Shown here: positions 1 through 12,779 of the stretch, one piece after another
Layout: each line of letters starts with the position of its first letter
Numbering within the stretch: position 1 is the first letter of the stretch
Assembly: GCA_030248215.1 (NCBI GenBank)
Contig: JASANG010003550.1
Span: 1-64,000, forward strand
DNA: 64,000 nucleotides
From: Enoplolaimus lenunculus
Lineage: Eukaryota; Nematoda; Enoplea; Enoplida; Thoracostomopsidae
Reading direction: 5' to 3'
Translations under genes and position numbers: made by a program
Notes under the pieces: model-generated
Database searches by the model: none
What the model was told of the DNA's origin: nothing
Seen by the model: only the letters and a program-made list of their open reading frames with translations

Positions 1-1671
1 ATGTCTGCAGACAAAGGAACAAAATGTAAATTTTCTCAAATTCAAATGACGCTCTGGCCTAAATTCTATTCTTTAAGTAGGATATAACTTTTTCATGCTA
101 TATCTACAACCGTAATATAGTCAATAATCATATGTTTGCTCAGTTGAGAAATAAAATATTTTGCAATGTGTCTAGCAGTATACGTAGTGTTAAATACACT
201 GAATTATACGCGAACAAATTTGCTCTTTAAAAGTGTAGAAAATAGTGGAACACATGACCGAAAACTGAAATGAACAAAAATTGTAATTACAGCTGCGCCT
301 AGAATGACATAAAAATTTAATGGAATACGTCAAGCTAACGGATGAAAATGTAAATAGCTACAAAAATAAGTGGTGCCTACCTAAATTTTCTCAATAGATT
401 TTCGATGGAGGGGCACCCATCACTCCTTTCTGAACGCAACCCTGCGCTAACGAATATTTGTGGCAAAAATGTACGTTTCTCTTCATGCTGTTGTTTTCTT
501 TGAAATAGGTTATGGATTTAGACTGAGTTTAAGATTGAAATAAGTATATTTTTTCATTTATCCAGGCTTGAGCAATCTCAAGAGTGAGTCACGTTGAAAC
601 TTGGTTCCGGCTGGACTCCGGTCGATGCCCCCAAACAGTTTGTGTATGTTAATGGATAAAAATTTCTAAAAGGTCAAGTTTTTTGAAAAATAATTTTGTT
701 TTTAATAGGTCAAAATGCAATCACGATCAAAATAGCAAACATAATTATCGTTTCTGTTATAGAATTACCACCATTTTCTAATTTTTACTTTGAAAATTAG
801 TTACAAACCACGCATATATTTTTCAAATTTTTTTATAGATACGCTACAATTTTTCGTATGGAATAAAAATAACGAAATTAGTCTGGCATGCCTCAAAACA
901 TCATGAAAATTAAAAACTCATCCCGTCCCCTCACAACCTTCCACAAATTACCTGCATGACAGTATTATTGTGTTGGCAAACAAATAAACATCTTTGGATT
1001 TTTTTATACATCCGTCCCTTCACTGTTTTGACCACTATTCGTACTTGTTATTTTTACAATTAATTTACATTCTGCATGACAGTAAATAAACTGATTGAAT
1101 TTTGGTCTCGTACGCTTCCTGATCTCTTCTTAATAATTTCTATATGTTAAGTTCTGTTTTGAAATATCACAAAATTTCTGAGTTATATAAATTACACTAT
1201 CATTTTTGCGTTTTTCGTTCAAAAAATAGTGTAATTTGCCCAAAAATTTGGCGAGATTAAACAAACAGCTTGTTTCAATTTTGTAAACCTGTTCGGTAAA
1301 CTTACGCCGTTTCTCTTTGCTGAATGGTTATTATCATTCCACCTTTTCTTTTTGAACATTTAACGACAGTTCTTATTTGAAATTTAATATTTCTTAATCG
1401 AAACTTAAGAATGAAAAATTATAACTTTGATTCATCGATCAGCTGGATCTGAATTATGCACCATCCAGGTAATACTGCTCTCGCCAATGTCAAAAAATGT
1501 CGTCCATCTTATTATTGGAAAGTAGCAATAAAATGATAGCTATTTCATGCACCAAGTAATTATTTTCTCACTATTTAGCTAGTATGTTGTTCCATTGCAG
1601 TCTATTCTTAGGATATGTTCGAAAAATGATAGGGTATTTAGACAATGTGCGTTTTCTTGCGCCAAAGATAG

Positions 1672-1855
1672 AAATTTATCGAAAAATTTGAATTTCCCTC
1701 TTAAATTTGAACTTTTAGGTTAAAATTTAAATTTTCCCGCCAAAATATGAACTTTTCCACCAAAATTAGAATTTCGCGCCAAAATTTAACTTTTCCCTCC
1801 CAAATTTCAATTTCCCGCCAAATTCTAAGTTTTCCCGCCAAAATTTGGGCAATTT
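1672..1855 (-). repeat. Array of 16-19 bp repeats with TTTTGGCGGGAAA core
   Basis: Short array, minus orientation (reads CCCGCCAAAATTT on the plus strand), inside the insertion at 1320-1860 of copy A. Units are diverged. Confidence 0.85.
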
Positions 1856-1953
1856 TAATTTGCTCAGCGGCGTCCACCCGCAGTCGTTCACCACTGCGCG
1901 GTGCCAGACATCACAAATAAACTTATCTTATAAAACATTTGCACCTTCGTCTA

Positions 1954-2506
1954 ATGGGTCATCCACGTTATACTGTCTACGCTACTGTAAAAAATTGTCC
2001 CCACGTACGAGCCCCTAAGTCTGTAATTTTATTGTTTCCAAATTACATGTACAAAGGTCACTCATGTCCTGTGTAGACCCTGCTGACAAATCGCACTCTC
2101 TAAACGACCTATGCTTGGTCAGGTTGCCGTCCATACCCATGCTAAATTGTCAATACGTTGTTTAAATTGTTCAGAGTCAGTCAGAAGGTTACTCAGCTTA
2201 TTTCATAACACAAAGTTTGTCGGAAGGAACTTTGCTTTGCAATTATAAAGAGTCTGTTCGAAGGAACTGTATTGTCAGACACTTACAGAGTCTGTTCGAA
2301 GGAACTGTATTGTCAGACACTGTGTCCATACAGTGTCTACATTGTCCTTAGTCCATTCGAAGACCTGCTTTCAAAACCCACTATCTAGTTACACCTTCTG
2401 TGAAGTCCTTATAGCTTAACGACATGATCGTTTTGTCTCGCCCTTAAAACCAGGTTTGTGGACAATTTTGTACAGTAGCGTAGACAGTATTACGTGGATA
2501 ATCCAT
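1954..2506. mobile_element. 553-bp MITE with TA target duplication
   Basis: Terminal inverted repeats of about 40 bases (left ATGGGTCATCCACGTTATAC, right end its near complement) flanked by TA on both sides. The two paralogous copies, at 12872 and 18932, lack the element and show the uninterrupted target. The interior has a 38-base direct duplication around GTCTGTTCGAAGGAACTG. A truncated relative lies at 48220-48443. The TA duplication suggests Tc1/mariner-type mobilisation. Confidence 0.85.
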
Positions 2507-2509
2507 TAT

Positions 2510-4240
2510 CAAAATAAAATTTCAGCAATACAATAGGCGTATGAACATCACACGGCAGGTATTCTGCAATCCAAGTGGAGTTATGGATTTGTTTATATTT
2601 TACTCTTCAGGCTTCCGGTCTATTCTTGTTTTTTGTACGACGTTTCACAAATTGAAAATCGCCAAAACTTTTGAACCATGTTACTTTTACAGCCGTTCCG
2701 TTTTCTCGCGCTACTACAATAGATTAGGATTAGCTTTTAGACTATTTTTTGTTAACGCTCAATAAACTTAGGTGTAGGAAAACGTTTAATCAAGACTTAC
2801 GGCCCTGAAGAAAAATTTGCCAAAACATTATTAATTAAATTTTGGCTAAAAGCACAAGATAGTTAAATCACCGCAACCAAACTTTGAATTTAAAACTAAG
2901 AAGATTGTAAAAAATACAAATTTTAGTAGCTCGTTTCAAAAAGGTGTTATTTTTTAAATTTATATAAAAGTTTAAGGCCGATACAAACTCAATGATTCAA
3001 ATCATTAACAAAACGTCTCACTGAAACTTAAAATAACAGAAGAATACCACATAACTTTGTTCATTGAGTGAAGCTCAAATGCGTTCTGATTTTAATTTAG
3101 TTATTTTAAAATTCATTCTAAAATTTGGTTCCATGTTATATATACTTTGAGTTGTTATATTACTATTAAAATTGATTAAAAATCGACACAACTTCAAAAT
3201 AATTCAGACACACCACTTAAGCCTTTCGGTACGTCCTGACAAATTTTAGAATAAACCACAGCCGGCGCGCGTGGTTTTTTAATGAGCTAATGACATAGCC
3301 AGAAGTAAATTGTATGATAAGACAGAATGAGCAAGTTTTTTTCCTTTTGATTCTTGAAAAATGATTTATTTCGCTAACTAGACTTTTGTTTACAACGTAA
3401 CTTCAGTCTACCAACCTGAAGTTCCGGATTTGAGAACTAAAAATTTCATTCGCGAGCAGTATATATACTATGTTTGTCAAATAACTATAAGCTAAACAGA
3501 GATATAACAGGGAGAAAAATTGAAAAAAATTTTGCAAGCACAAAAAGGTCTATCACATTTGACAACGGAATACTGACGAATACTATATTTGAATCATTTT
3601 ACCATTTCATTTCTTTCCAAATCAGTTGCTCAGGCTACCCTTTGGAGAGCTTCTCGCTGATTAACGATGAGAGTTCTAAAAAACACATGAACTTAAAACA
3701 AAAACTTCATGCATTAAAGTACAATAAGTTGCTTGCAGTATGTATACATTTGAAGATGGTTTTTAATCCAGCCCGACAGGTCCGACGCAAGCGCTTGCCG
3801 TTGGCTCAGAGGACCATAGCAACGTGGGATATTTTGTTGACGTCAGAAACCAACAAGACATTTATCGGAATCATAAACCTTAAAGCCCGTGCATCGATTA
3901 TATAGGTTCATTCTGGACTTGGTTTAAGTATATATGGTCATTCTTGGGAGCTTCAAAGAAATCTCCAGTAGTTTGAGAACTACCGACAAGTGGCCGGCTT
4001 GGAATTCTTGAAGAAATCCACTGAAGCAGCTGGGGAGCCTCAATAAAGAGATCCAATAGGGCTAATTTCTAGCTTATGTAAATTTCAGAATCAAAATCCA
4101 TTATTTACGTCCAGTTACCGTAGACTTTTTGATGTAAACGCGCGGTCTTAACTTCTTAAAAAGTTACCTTGATCTGATTATTCCGCTCCCAAAACGTTGC
4201 CTTTTTCTGTAGGAATTCGTTGTGAAAGGGTGTATATATG
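2510..4240. other. Duplicated-unit sequence without a supported gene
   Basis: Shared with copies B and C. A TATATATAC box near 3458 and its downstream context are conserved in copy B (near 13731), but no conserved open frame follows. Confidence 0.4.
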
Positions 4241-4243
4241 TAT

Positions 4244-4567
4244 ATATATTAAGGTGTAAGCAGATAGTGAAAATAACGGAAACGGATACGGAAAATAGAT
4301 ATTGAGTTAAAAAAACTTCAAAGAGGTTTTTTTTCTGCCAACACAATAGAGGCGTGCAAATGTTCACTGGGTTTACTAAATTAAAAATAGCGGATAAATT
4401 GAAAGTTTAAGATTTTGAATGAATTTGTAATTTTAGTTCATTTCGAACAATTATAGTATAGCGGTGTTGAAGAATTGTCAGATATATACGTGATATAGAA
4501 CTAATTTTGAACGTAAAAAATAGTATAATTTCCGTTATTTCTATAACGGAAACGGATATCTGGTTAC
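4244..4567. mobile_element. MITE next to the secreted peptide gene
   Basis: Ends read AAGGTGTAAGCAGATA and, inverted, TATCTGGTTACACTT, with AACGGAAACGGATA motifs at both ends and TA-rich flanks. Copy B lacks it. It belongs to the loose group of elements with ACCGGATA or CCGGTTCCGG ends found through the window. Confidence 0.6.
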
Positions 4568-4580
4568 ACTTTATATATAT

Positions 4581-5433
4581 TCACACACCAGCGTAACAAG
4601 GTTCAAGGCAATTCAATTGTTCTTCTGTAAAAACCTCTTTTAGATCAGCCCCACATTCGTCCAATTTCTGTGTCAGATCTGTACATTCTTCGGCTAAAAA
4701 TATATACAAATAAAAAAATTAATATTATAGCTGTATTTAGTGCTTATATTTTCAAATTGTGTGTACCATCTATTTCCATTTGGTGATGGGTCCCATAACT
4801 TTTGTACCAGAAAATCAAGAACTTTAAACCTTGGCAAATTGGTACCATATGGTTGCACCTGTTAAACAGCCGAGTTTGATGTTTTCGTTGATGTAATTCG
4901 CTTGTTTGAGACACATTTGAGAATACGGACCTACGGATGCACCAACTCAAGATGTGTGTTTTAAATTGCGCATAAAAGAAATTCGCATAGGTAATTAAGC
5001 AATCAATTTGTACACTGACAGACATGGACAAATTGATCAGATATTTCTAGCATGGGCGATACCCTGTTGCGGCAAGGGTCAATCAGAAGTTTAATACAAA
5101 AACCAATTAGAAAATGTTTTTGCGGAACAACTGTGAAGCAAAATTGAACGTTCGTGCATGTATTGTACAAAAATTGCTAAATGGTAAAATTTTTTTGAAC
5201 ACTTACTTTCTTAATTGGTCAACTTTAAAACTGCCTTAGTCCGTCTCGTTTGTAAAACATTAGTTTCATAACCCGAGTTTAAAGAATCGCATTCACAAGC
5301 CTGAACGTTGCGCAATTAAAAATTATTACACGGTGTACATAAGTACAGAAAGAAATTTTTTACCGAGCGATGCATTAGACGCCACCAAAGCAACCACGAT
5401 CAAAAACGCGAACATCACACGTTTGTTGCACAT
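4581..5433 (-). CDS. Small secreted cysteine-containing peptide (copy A)
   Basis: Two exons, 5433-5364 and 4693-4581, join in phase to encode 60 residues. Residues 1-24 form a clear signal peptide (MCNKRVMFAFLIVVALVA...) that ends about where exon 1 ends. The mature part is acidic, begins EECTDLTQKLDECG and has four cysteines spaced C-x9-C-x14-C-x3-C, which suggests a two-helix fold held by two disulphides. The function is unknown. Splice signals are CTCG/GTAAAA and ATTTTTAG/CC. An acceptor-like TTGTTTAG ends 12 bases before the ATG, and the paralogue near 15.2 kb has the same. The 3' end is uncertain: the paralogue has GTAAGT at the position where this copy reads GTGTGT just before the stop, so the ancestral gene may have had another exon. 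A MITE begins 14 bases past the stop. Duplication and retained architecture in a second copy support a real gene. Confidence 0.6.
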
Positions 5434-6139
5434 GATAAATTGACCTAAACAAATAGCTGTTACGTTTCCAGTTGACTCCTTGAATATGGAGTAGACCTTG
5501 AGTAACTGGTCCATGTAAAAAATCAGAATCAGAACGACTTTCTGTGGAATACAATAGAACAAAATTAAGCTTTTGCTTAATGTTTTGCTTAGGCTTCGGT
5601 TTAGATATAAGCTCTTTCTTACGTTTGGCTGTTTCGTACCCGATAAACAATGACTTCTTATTTATACATCTTTGCATTTCAAAAGCTGCAATAATGTCTC
5701 CTTACGGTCATAGCATTGGATAGAGCAAATTTAGTTTCTTAATTGACGAATGCAATGACAACTTTTTGTTTTCAAAATTACCCAAAATTTAAGACGCTGG
5801 ATAACAGCCGTTTGCAATGAAAGAGCAAAGCCGAATTACGAAGTCAAAAACACCATTACCCAAGTGCACTGACGTTACCAAACAAGACCTCAACAAAAAA
5901 ATTAATGGTTATGCACCATACAGGTTATACTGCGCTCGCCAATGTCAAAAAATGTCCCACCATTTTAATACGTAGCTAATTTCCAAACACTCTCTAAAAA
6001 TAGTGTCCAAAATTTTAGCTAACTATATAAATGACATACAAAATAAAGGGACCGGGCAAAAATGGTGTATAAAAAACATCACCGTTTTGAAATACAGTGC
6101 AAATTGTTCCAGCAATGGTTAGAAACTGTAGAGTTTAAA

Positions 6140-7370
6140 ATGTTTGATAATTTTTCAAATTTTGGTGGGAAATTCAAACTTGGCGTGAAATTCAAATTTT
6201 GGCAGGAACATTTAAATTTGTGTACGCAATTCAAATTTTTGCGGGAAATTCGAAGTTTGGCGGGAAATTAGAATTTTGGCGGGAAATTAAAAGTTTGGCG
6301 GGTAAAATTAAATTTTGGAGGGAAAACTTAAATTTTGGCGGGAAATTCAAAATTTGGCGAGGAAGTTTAAATTTGGGGGCGCAATTCAAATTTAGGCGGG
6401 ATATTCGAATTTTTTTCGGGAAATCAGAATTTTGGCGGAAATTCAAATTTTGGCGAGTAAAATTAAATTTTGGCGGGAACACTTAAATTTTGGCGGAAAA
6501 TAGAAATTTTGGCGGATAAAATTACATTTTGGCGGGAAAATTTAAATTTTGGCGAGAAATTCAGATTTTGGCGCGAAAGTTTAAATTTTGGCGCGAAATT
6601 TTAATTTTGGTGGAAAAATTTATATTTTGGCGGGAAAATTTAAATTTTAGCCTGAAAATTTAAAGTTTTAAAGCTTGAAATTCAAATTTTTCGATAAATT
6701 CTAATTTTGAAATTTTACTTCAGAATTAGTTTAAAAAACCTATAAACCCATAAATAGTTGTAATATAAATTGATCTTTTGCGAGAATGTTATGTCAGTCC
6801 CACGTTACCATTGGTTTCAATTGCACACAAAATATCCAGCGTTTGATAAAAGCTCTATAACTATACCGTCCGCGGTAGCATGCATAGCTATTACTGGACA
6901 CCAATGATCCGGACACCTAAATAAAAGACGTTGAGATATTCGAAAGAACAGAAACCTGTCAGTAATTCGTGTTTTTTCCACTGTGATTTTGACTGGAAAA
7001 TTCAAATTTTGTCGGAAAATTCAAATTTTGGTGGGAAAATTAAGTTTTGCCGGGAAAATTAATTTTTTGGTACAAAATTAAAATTTTGGCGGGAAAAAGG
7101 AAATTTTGGCGGTTAACTTAAGATTTAGTCGCAAAACTCATATTTTTGCTGGAAAATTCAAATCTTGACAGAATTCAAATTTCGGCGGGAAATTCAAATT
7201 ACGGCGGGAAAATTCGAATTTTGGCAGCAAATTCATATTTTACCGGGAAAATTGATTTTGGCAGGAAATTCGAATTTTGGCATTAAAATTTAAATTTTGG
7301 TGTGAAAATTCAAATTTTGGCGGGAAAATTCAAATTTTTATAGGAAAATTCAAATTTTGGCGGGAAATTT
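6140..7370 (+). repeat. Two blocks of TTTTGGCGGGAAA repeats
   Basis: Arrays at about 6150-6700 and 6990-7370, separated by a spacer resembling 15505-15590 plus 16105-16330. The unit is about 16-19 bases, reading roughly GGCGGGAAATTCAAATTTT, with frequent one-base length changes. Open frames across it are by-products of the period. Confidence 0.9.
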
Positions 7371-7559
7371 TTAATACAGCTCTTGCATTTGGTATGCGGA
7401 CAATTCTCAAAACGAAACCTATATGTATGTGGGCAATTGGTGGAAAACGAAAACTATGCACGGACGCAGTAGCTAGCTAAAATTGTGTCCGCTCAGAGTT
7501 ACTGCGATAATCTATTGTGTCCACAGAAAAAATAAACAGGGCGGACAATTCCTGTGCAA

Positions 7560-8300
7560 CCCAAACCAACGGTAACGTGGTACTGTGACATTAGTTACAC
7601 GATTAGCTTACGTTTTTTGTAAATCTGCGAAACAGAATCCAACAAAATGTAATATTTTCAATTTCAAGTGACGCTGTGGTCTATATTCTCTACCTTTCAA
7701 GCGTGATATTGTGCTTCCATTATATCTGCAACCATAAAATCGCCGAAAATCAAATGTTTGCTCAGGTGCGAAATAAAATATTTCGCAATATGCCTAGTAG
7801 TAAATGTGCTGTTATATATCTGAATTATACACAAAAAATTTTCTCTTTAGAACTGTAGAAAATTGTCAACAAACGACTAAAACTTGAAATATGTAAAAAT
7901 TGCAATTACAACTGCACCTAGATAAACACGAAAATCTAGTGGAATTCGACAAGCTAACGAACTGAGATGTATATACCAAGAGCAAAGCAAAAATTGCTTT
8001 GAATTAACTTTGAACTGCAACAGAAAAGCTTTCGTTCAGTATATGTTCCACAACTACTATTCAGTAGCGGATCCTCATCCTTTTAATAGAGAGAACGCGA
8101 TGTATAATAGCACGTTCGTGGGCGAATAAACGAGAATCTAAATGTATTTTTACTACAGGTTTAACTGTTTTGTTTGCATAAGTTATTTGGTAAATCAAGC
8201 TGCAATGATACTTAGTACCAGCGATTTTTGAATAAATTTTCAACGGAGAAGCACTCATCACTTTTTCTGAATGCGACCCTGCCGCTTACGAATGCTTATT
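7560..8300. repeat. Diverged fragment of the duplicated unit
   Basis: Similar to 1-480 and 15600-16080 but more diverged; recognisable by the shared blocks around AATCAAATGTTTG and GCACTCATCACT. It lies between two repeat arrays of opposite orientation. Confidence 0.6.
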
Positions 8301-8451
8301 GCATGTTAAGATAACCTGTGTATCCGTGCTTTGTATAGCAATATCACATGATATTCGACTTTTGTCTGCGTGTATTATATGATGGTAACAAAAATTTTTG
8401 TTGATGTCGAACCAACATGTGACAAACGTGAACCCCGCATAAGTACTATAC

Positions 8452-8815
8452 TAAAACTTTCATGTCAAAATTTGAATTTTCCTTCCAAAATTTTAATTTT
8501 GCCGCCAAAATTTGGATTTTCATGCCAAAATTTAAATTTCCCGCCGAAACTTGAATTACCCGCCAAAATTTGAATTTTCCCGCTGTAATTTGAATTTCCC
8601 GCCAAAATAAAAGTTTCTCTCTATATTTGAATTTCCCGCTAAAATTTGAATTTTCTAACAAAAATATGGAATGTCGCGAAATCTTAAATTTACCGCCAAA
8701 ACTTGAGTTTTCTCGCCAAATTTTGAATTTCCCACCAAAAATTCATCTTCCCGACAAAATTATATTTTCCGCCAAAATTTGAATTTTTCACCAAAATTTA
8801 ATCTTCCCTCCTGTG
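8452..8815 (-). repeat. TTTTGGCGGGAAA repeat array, inverted
   Basis: Same repeat as at 6.1-7.4 kb but in the opposite orientation and more diverged. Together they form a large inverted arrangement around 7.4-8.4 kb. Confidence 0.85.
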
Positions 8816-8829
8816 GAAAGACACACATT

Positions 8830-10260
8830 ACTGACAGGTATTTGTTGCTTCGAATATGTCAAATATTTAGTGGAAATATTGCTGAATCTAGCCGTACGCT
8901 ATCCCCTGTGTGCGTTGATCTTCGGACGATTCTGCTGCATTCACGGGCCATTTTTATCTCTTAAGTAGCCAGATTAATTTCATCATTTGTCAAAAGTGGC
9001 CGAGGGCAAACGGCAATTTTTAACTTTTAGACTTATAGAAATATGTTGCACGTTGACTTTAGTATCTAGAATCGTTAGGTATTTGCATTCTACATCTCTA
9101 TTAATAACTTATGCACCAATGTCTTTCTAGTCTTAAAAATAATACGGTTGGAGTTATAACGTTAAGATATATACGGTGAGCTACTTTTATTTTAGGTGTT
9201 AGATGTTAAAATTTAATTTAGCACCAAATTCAACTGGTTAGAAAACTGTTAATTTCTACTTACCGACAACTTCGACAATGAGTCTGCAGTGCATAAATAC
9301 TTGAAATTTTTATCTAACCACTTGTGTCCATTCACAAATTGTTCTCAACAGTCCACAGCGTGCTTTGTTGATGTTTTTTATTGTAGATTTTGTCAAATTT
9401 TATCATACAAGTAACGACTACCTGGTTTACAAATGTCATATCTTGTTGCAGTTGAGTATATTTATTATGCTCAAGAACAGCTACTATACTTCAAATTGAA
9501 GGCAAGAATGGTGTCTATATTCTAATTACAGGAGGTCATGATAGTTGCTTATAAACATTATTTTCAAACAACAGAGCAACAAAAAGGCATTGATGCCTGC
9601 TTCCTTTTGTGCTTTACCCAACGACAGTTACATGAATTGATTTTTGAGGCAGTCATCCATGTCTCACAAAAACAAGTTAAAGTAGAAATGTATGCTATAA
9701 GTTTTGACGTTTAGTAGTTGTATTTGGTGGTACAATAAATTTTCTGCTACATACAATTGCTAAAACGGAATTGTTGGCACTATGAACAACTACTGCGCCA
9801 ACTACAGTTACCATGCGTTTTATATAAATCATTAAACAGGTACTGCAATTAAAATAAAACGAAAGTAAAATTGCACATTTGGACTTTTTAATGATTTGTT
9901 CTTATCATTAATACATCACGAAAAGTACAACTTTTAGTTGCTGTTTTTAAAATAGAAAAAGTCAAAGATCAAAAAATCAAACGTCATTTTAGTAGTTACT
10001 GAAACCTAAAAATTTGCAACTCACACCACAAATGATTAGTATCCTCACTAAATTGTGCGTTTTAGGAGTGTTGAGTTTATACAAACGTATTGGATGCTTA
10101 ATTTGGGGGCATCAAGATGCAGTTGCAATCCAAGAAAGATTGTGTCCGCTACGCCGCTGGCATGTGCGTTGGCACGGTTTCAATCATATAAATCAGACAG
10201 TTACAAGAGCCGCCTACCCTCAGCAACTTTCTGCTTATGCGAATGGAATATGATCGAATG
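8830..10260. other. AT-rich stretch, nothing recognised
   Basis: Only short open frames on both strands, and no splice-consistent coding pattern or repeat that I could match inside the window. Confidence 0.4.
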
Positions 10261-12660
10261 CGTTGCACTGTGCTAGGTTCGCGACAGGGGTAGGTATGTC
10301 CAAAAGTCACCTACACGGGGAATCACGAGGATCCGCAAAAATAGCAGTCACCCCAGTGTAACCAGATTGAGATGCTCCCACGTTTCGAGAACAGTAACTT
10401 CGCTCAGCTTAAGAGCATCGCACCGAAGCAGGAAAATTCAGCAGAGAACCCTAAGCATAAGCGTTTCTGCAAGCCACCGCTCGCCAAAAACAAGTGCAAG
10501 TCGACTTGAGCACACCAAGAGATCCCGCCTGCGGATCTGACTAGAAAATGCACATTGTCACCCTACCGAGTGACAATCAGGCGAAATCAGTGCGATGCGA
10601 ATAACGAAATTTTATGAGCGACGCTAGTTTTTCACTATTGACCAAATTTCGCTCACATCAAAAAGTTCCAAAAGATACGCACCAAAAATATTCATCGCTC
10701 GCGTAAAATCCGATAATAGAATAAAATCGGCTATAATTTTCAGCCGCAAATCGATAAAACACTTTAGGTACTCGGATCCGACCAGCACCTGAGTTACAGC
10801 AATTAAGACCTCAGGCAACTCAAGCCTAAGCTCAGCGCATGCGTGACTAGCATAAGCACTCATGGATTCAAGAAAAATGAGGATCGGTTCAAGTATGATA
10901 TATACAAAGAAGGGGAAAAGGGGCGGTAGTCCCGGGACAAATCGGATTTGAATGGCTAAAAATCATATGTGTGTACAATAAATGCTATGTAAATACCTAA
11001 GCTTAGACCCCACCATGCGGTTGGATCCCCTAAGCAAGCGCATCGCCTAGGCATGGATAAAACGAAACTAGAACTGCTTGATTCTAGCAACACGGGCCAG
11101 CCTTAACCATTTTATTAGCAGAAACGAATACTCAACACTAAGTTAGAAAAACAAACGCTAAACTATGCCAAAGAGTACGACTGAACTTGACAAATATAAA
11201 TGATTACCGTTGCGTCCTCCTCGGCGTTACGGATTCTGGCGAGCCTCCAATTCGGCCTCAACTTATGGCGTTAAGTGAGCTACCGCCCATCGAACACCAG
11301 AGGTTGAAGGTTGAAATTCATCGGCTTCGGGGTTCAGGGGCGAAGACGGCGTACTTTTCGCCATATGTAATACCCGAATTTAGTTAACCACAATTAAACG
11401 CGTTGTAATTTCAGACAACAGCTAAAATAATACGCAAAATTTTATACCGGCTTCAATCTCCGAGGCGATTTGGAGAGCCGTCACACACTTGTACAACGCT
11501 AGTATAAGACTGCACAACAAAATATAAAAAGCTCACCAGAATTTCAGGAATAAGAGATTCGGGCCGCGGTAGTGGCCGAATCCGCTGATTTTCCTATGTT
11601 AAGCCTGACCAAAACAGGGATTCCGCCGCTGACCAGTGACACCAATCCGCCCCGGTTGCCCAGGACCAACTCCGCTGCTGCCGCAGGAAGTTATTTGTAT
11701 CCGTAAAATTTCGCATCATTTGAATTCAGCCACGCAACCTGCTGGAAAACCCCTTCCGCAAAACTACTCAACAAGTATACAAAATCACCAAAAAAAACAC
11801 AGAAAACATTTTTCAGGAAAAGTTCTACCCGCTTTTCTCACGGAAACTAACTAACCCCCCGTCAGCGGCGGACACTAGGGAATTCGTGGATTATGCAAAA
11901 TCAATAATTTTGCATAACCGGTTTTGGTATGTCGCAAATTTACAAAACATATAATAATTCGAAAAGCCACGCAATCGCCTTCAACTACGTGTTTCAAATT
12001 CAAAAACGTAATTACACGTAACCTCGTACACATATCTCAAAAACGCCATGACACCCCAAAAACACGTAACAAGCCTGTACAATACAATATATTCAATAGC
12101 TAGCTAATAGTTATAAATTTCGATGGTAATCGAAATTTTCTATAGGTTTTCAAATGTCGAGAAAACGAAAATTTAGAAAGAATTAGACGCTTTCAGACGT
12201 GTTCTATCGAATTCAGCAAATCTAAAACCCTATTACAAAGTTTTACAGCCAAAATATCTGAATTTGGTGAAATTCATATCAAAACGATATTTCACAAAAT
12301 TCAAGTTATCTAAAACCACCGCTTTCGACCCAAAAACACTGAACTTAGTTTCGAATTGACATAATATCAACTATTCGAAACTGTTTTCATGCTTTCCGGG
12401 CCACGAGTGTACTCACAACTCCAACCAGACAGATGTGAAACGTCGCGCAACTTTTCAAGTTACAACGATTATCGAACCTGTGCACATGTGCCCGCAGCAA
12501 CTCCCCAGGACACCGAAACTTCAAGGGCTGCATGCTCCGGCTCAGAGCCTTCCGAATCAAAGTTGTGCCTACCGACACGAGCTTATACGGCCGAGAGCTC
12601 ACTCATTTTCATAGAAATGTGATTCAAGCTGCCCAAAACCTAAATCTACTAAGATTTCGA
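10260..12660. other. Unassigned block of higher GC
   Basis: Clearly richer in G and C than both flanks, with short open frames only. It contains a TATATACA and an AATAAA about 80 bases apart near 10.90-10.98 kb. Terminal repeats and coding domains were not found, so I cannot say whether it is a mobile element, a foreign insert or host sequence. Confidence 0.35.
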
Positions 12661-12779
12661 AGCGCTGCGTGCAGTGACATATGTACAAATTAGAATAGTG
12701 GCTACATAAGGCTTGGACTAGCCAAGTTTATTATTAAATATGTACAACGGTTGAGTTATACTTCTATGTGCCACGAGCT

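Larger units (their letters stand above)
1..5870. repeat. Duplicated unit, copy A
   Basis: The most complete copy of a tandemly duplicated unit. Positions 1-360 match 15631-15990, about 361-1320 match 17571-18830 in pieces, 1861-2960 match 12781-13170 and 18846-19400, and about 2960-5560 match 13170-15300 including the secreted peptide gene. Relative to the other copies it carries extra insertions: an array-bearing piece at about 1320-1860, a 553-base MITE at 1954-2506 and a MITE at about 4244-4567. An ORF at 3474-3905 (143 residues on the plus strand) is not preserved in copy B and is probably not a gene. Confidence 0.8.

Noticed and set aside
3474-3905. 143-residue plus-strand open frame in copy A
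   Set aside because: The equivalent region of copy B (13748 onward) is not open, and no domain or splice-consistent partner was found.
10860-11000. TATATACA followed by AATAAA as a possible long terminal repeat
   Set aside because: No second copy of the region, no TG/CA ends with target duplication and no retroelement coding sequence nearby.
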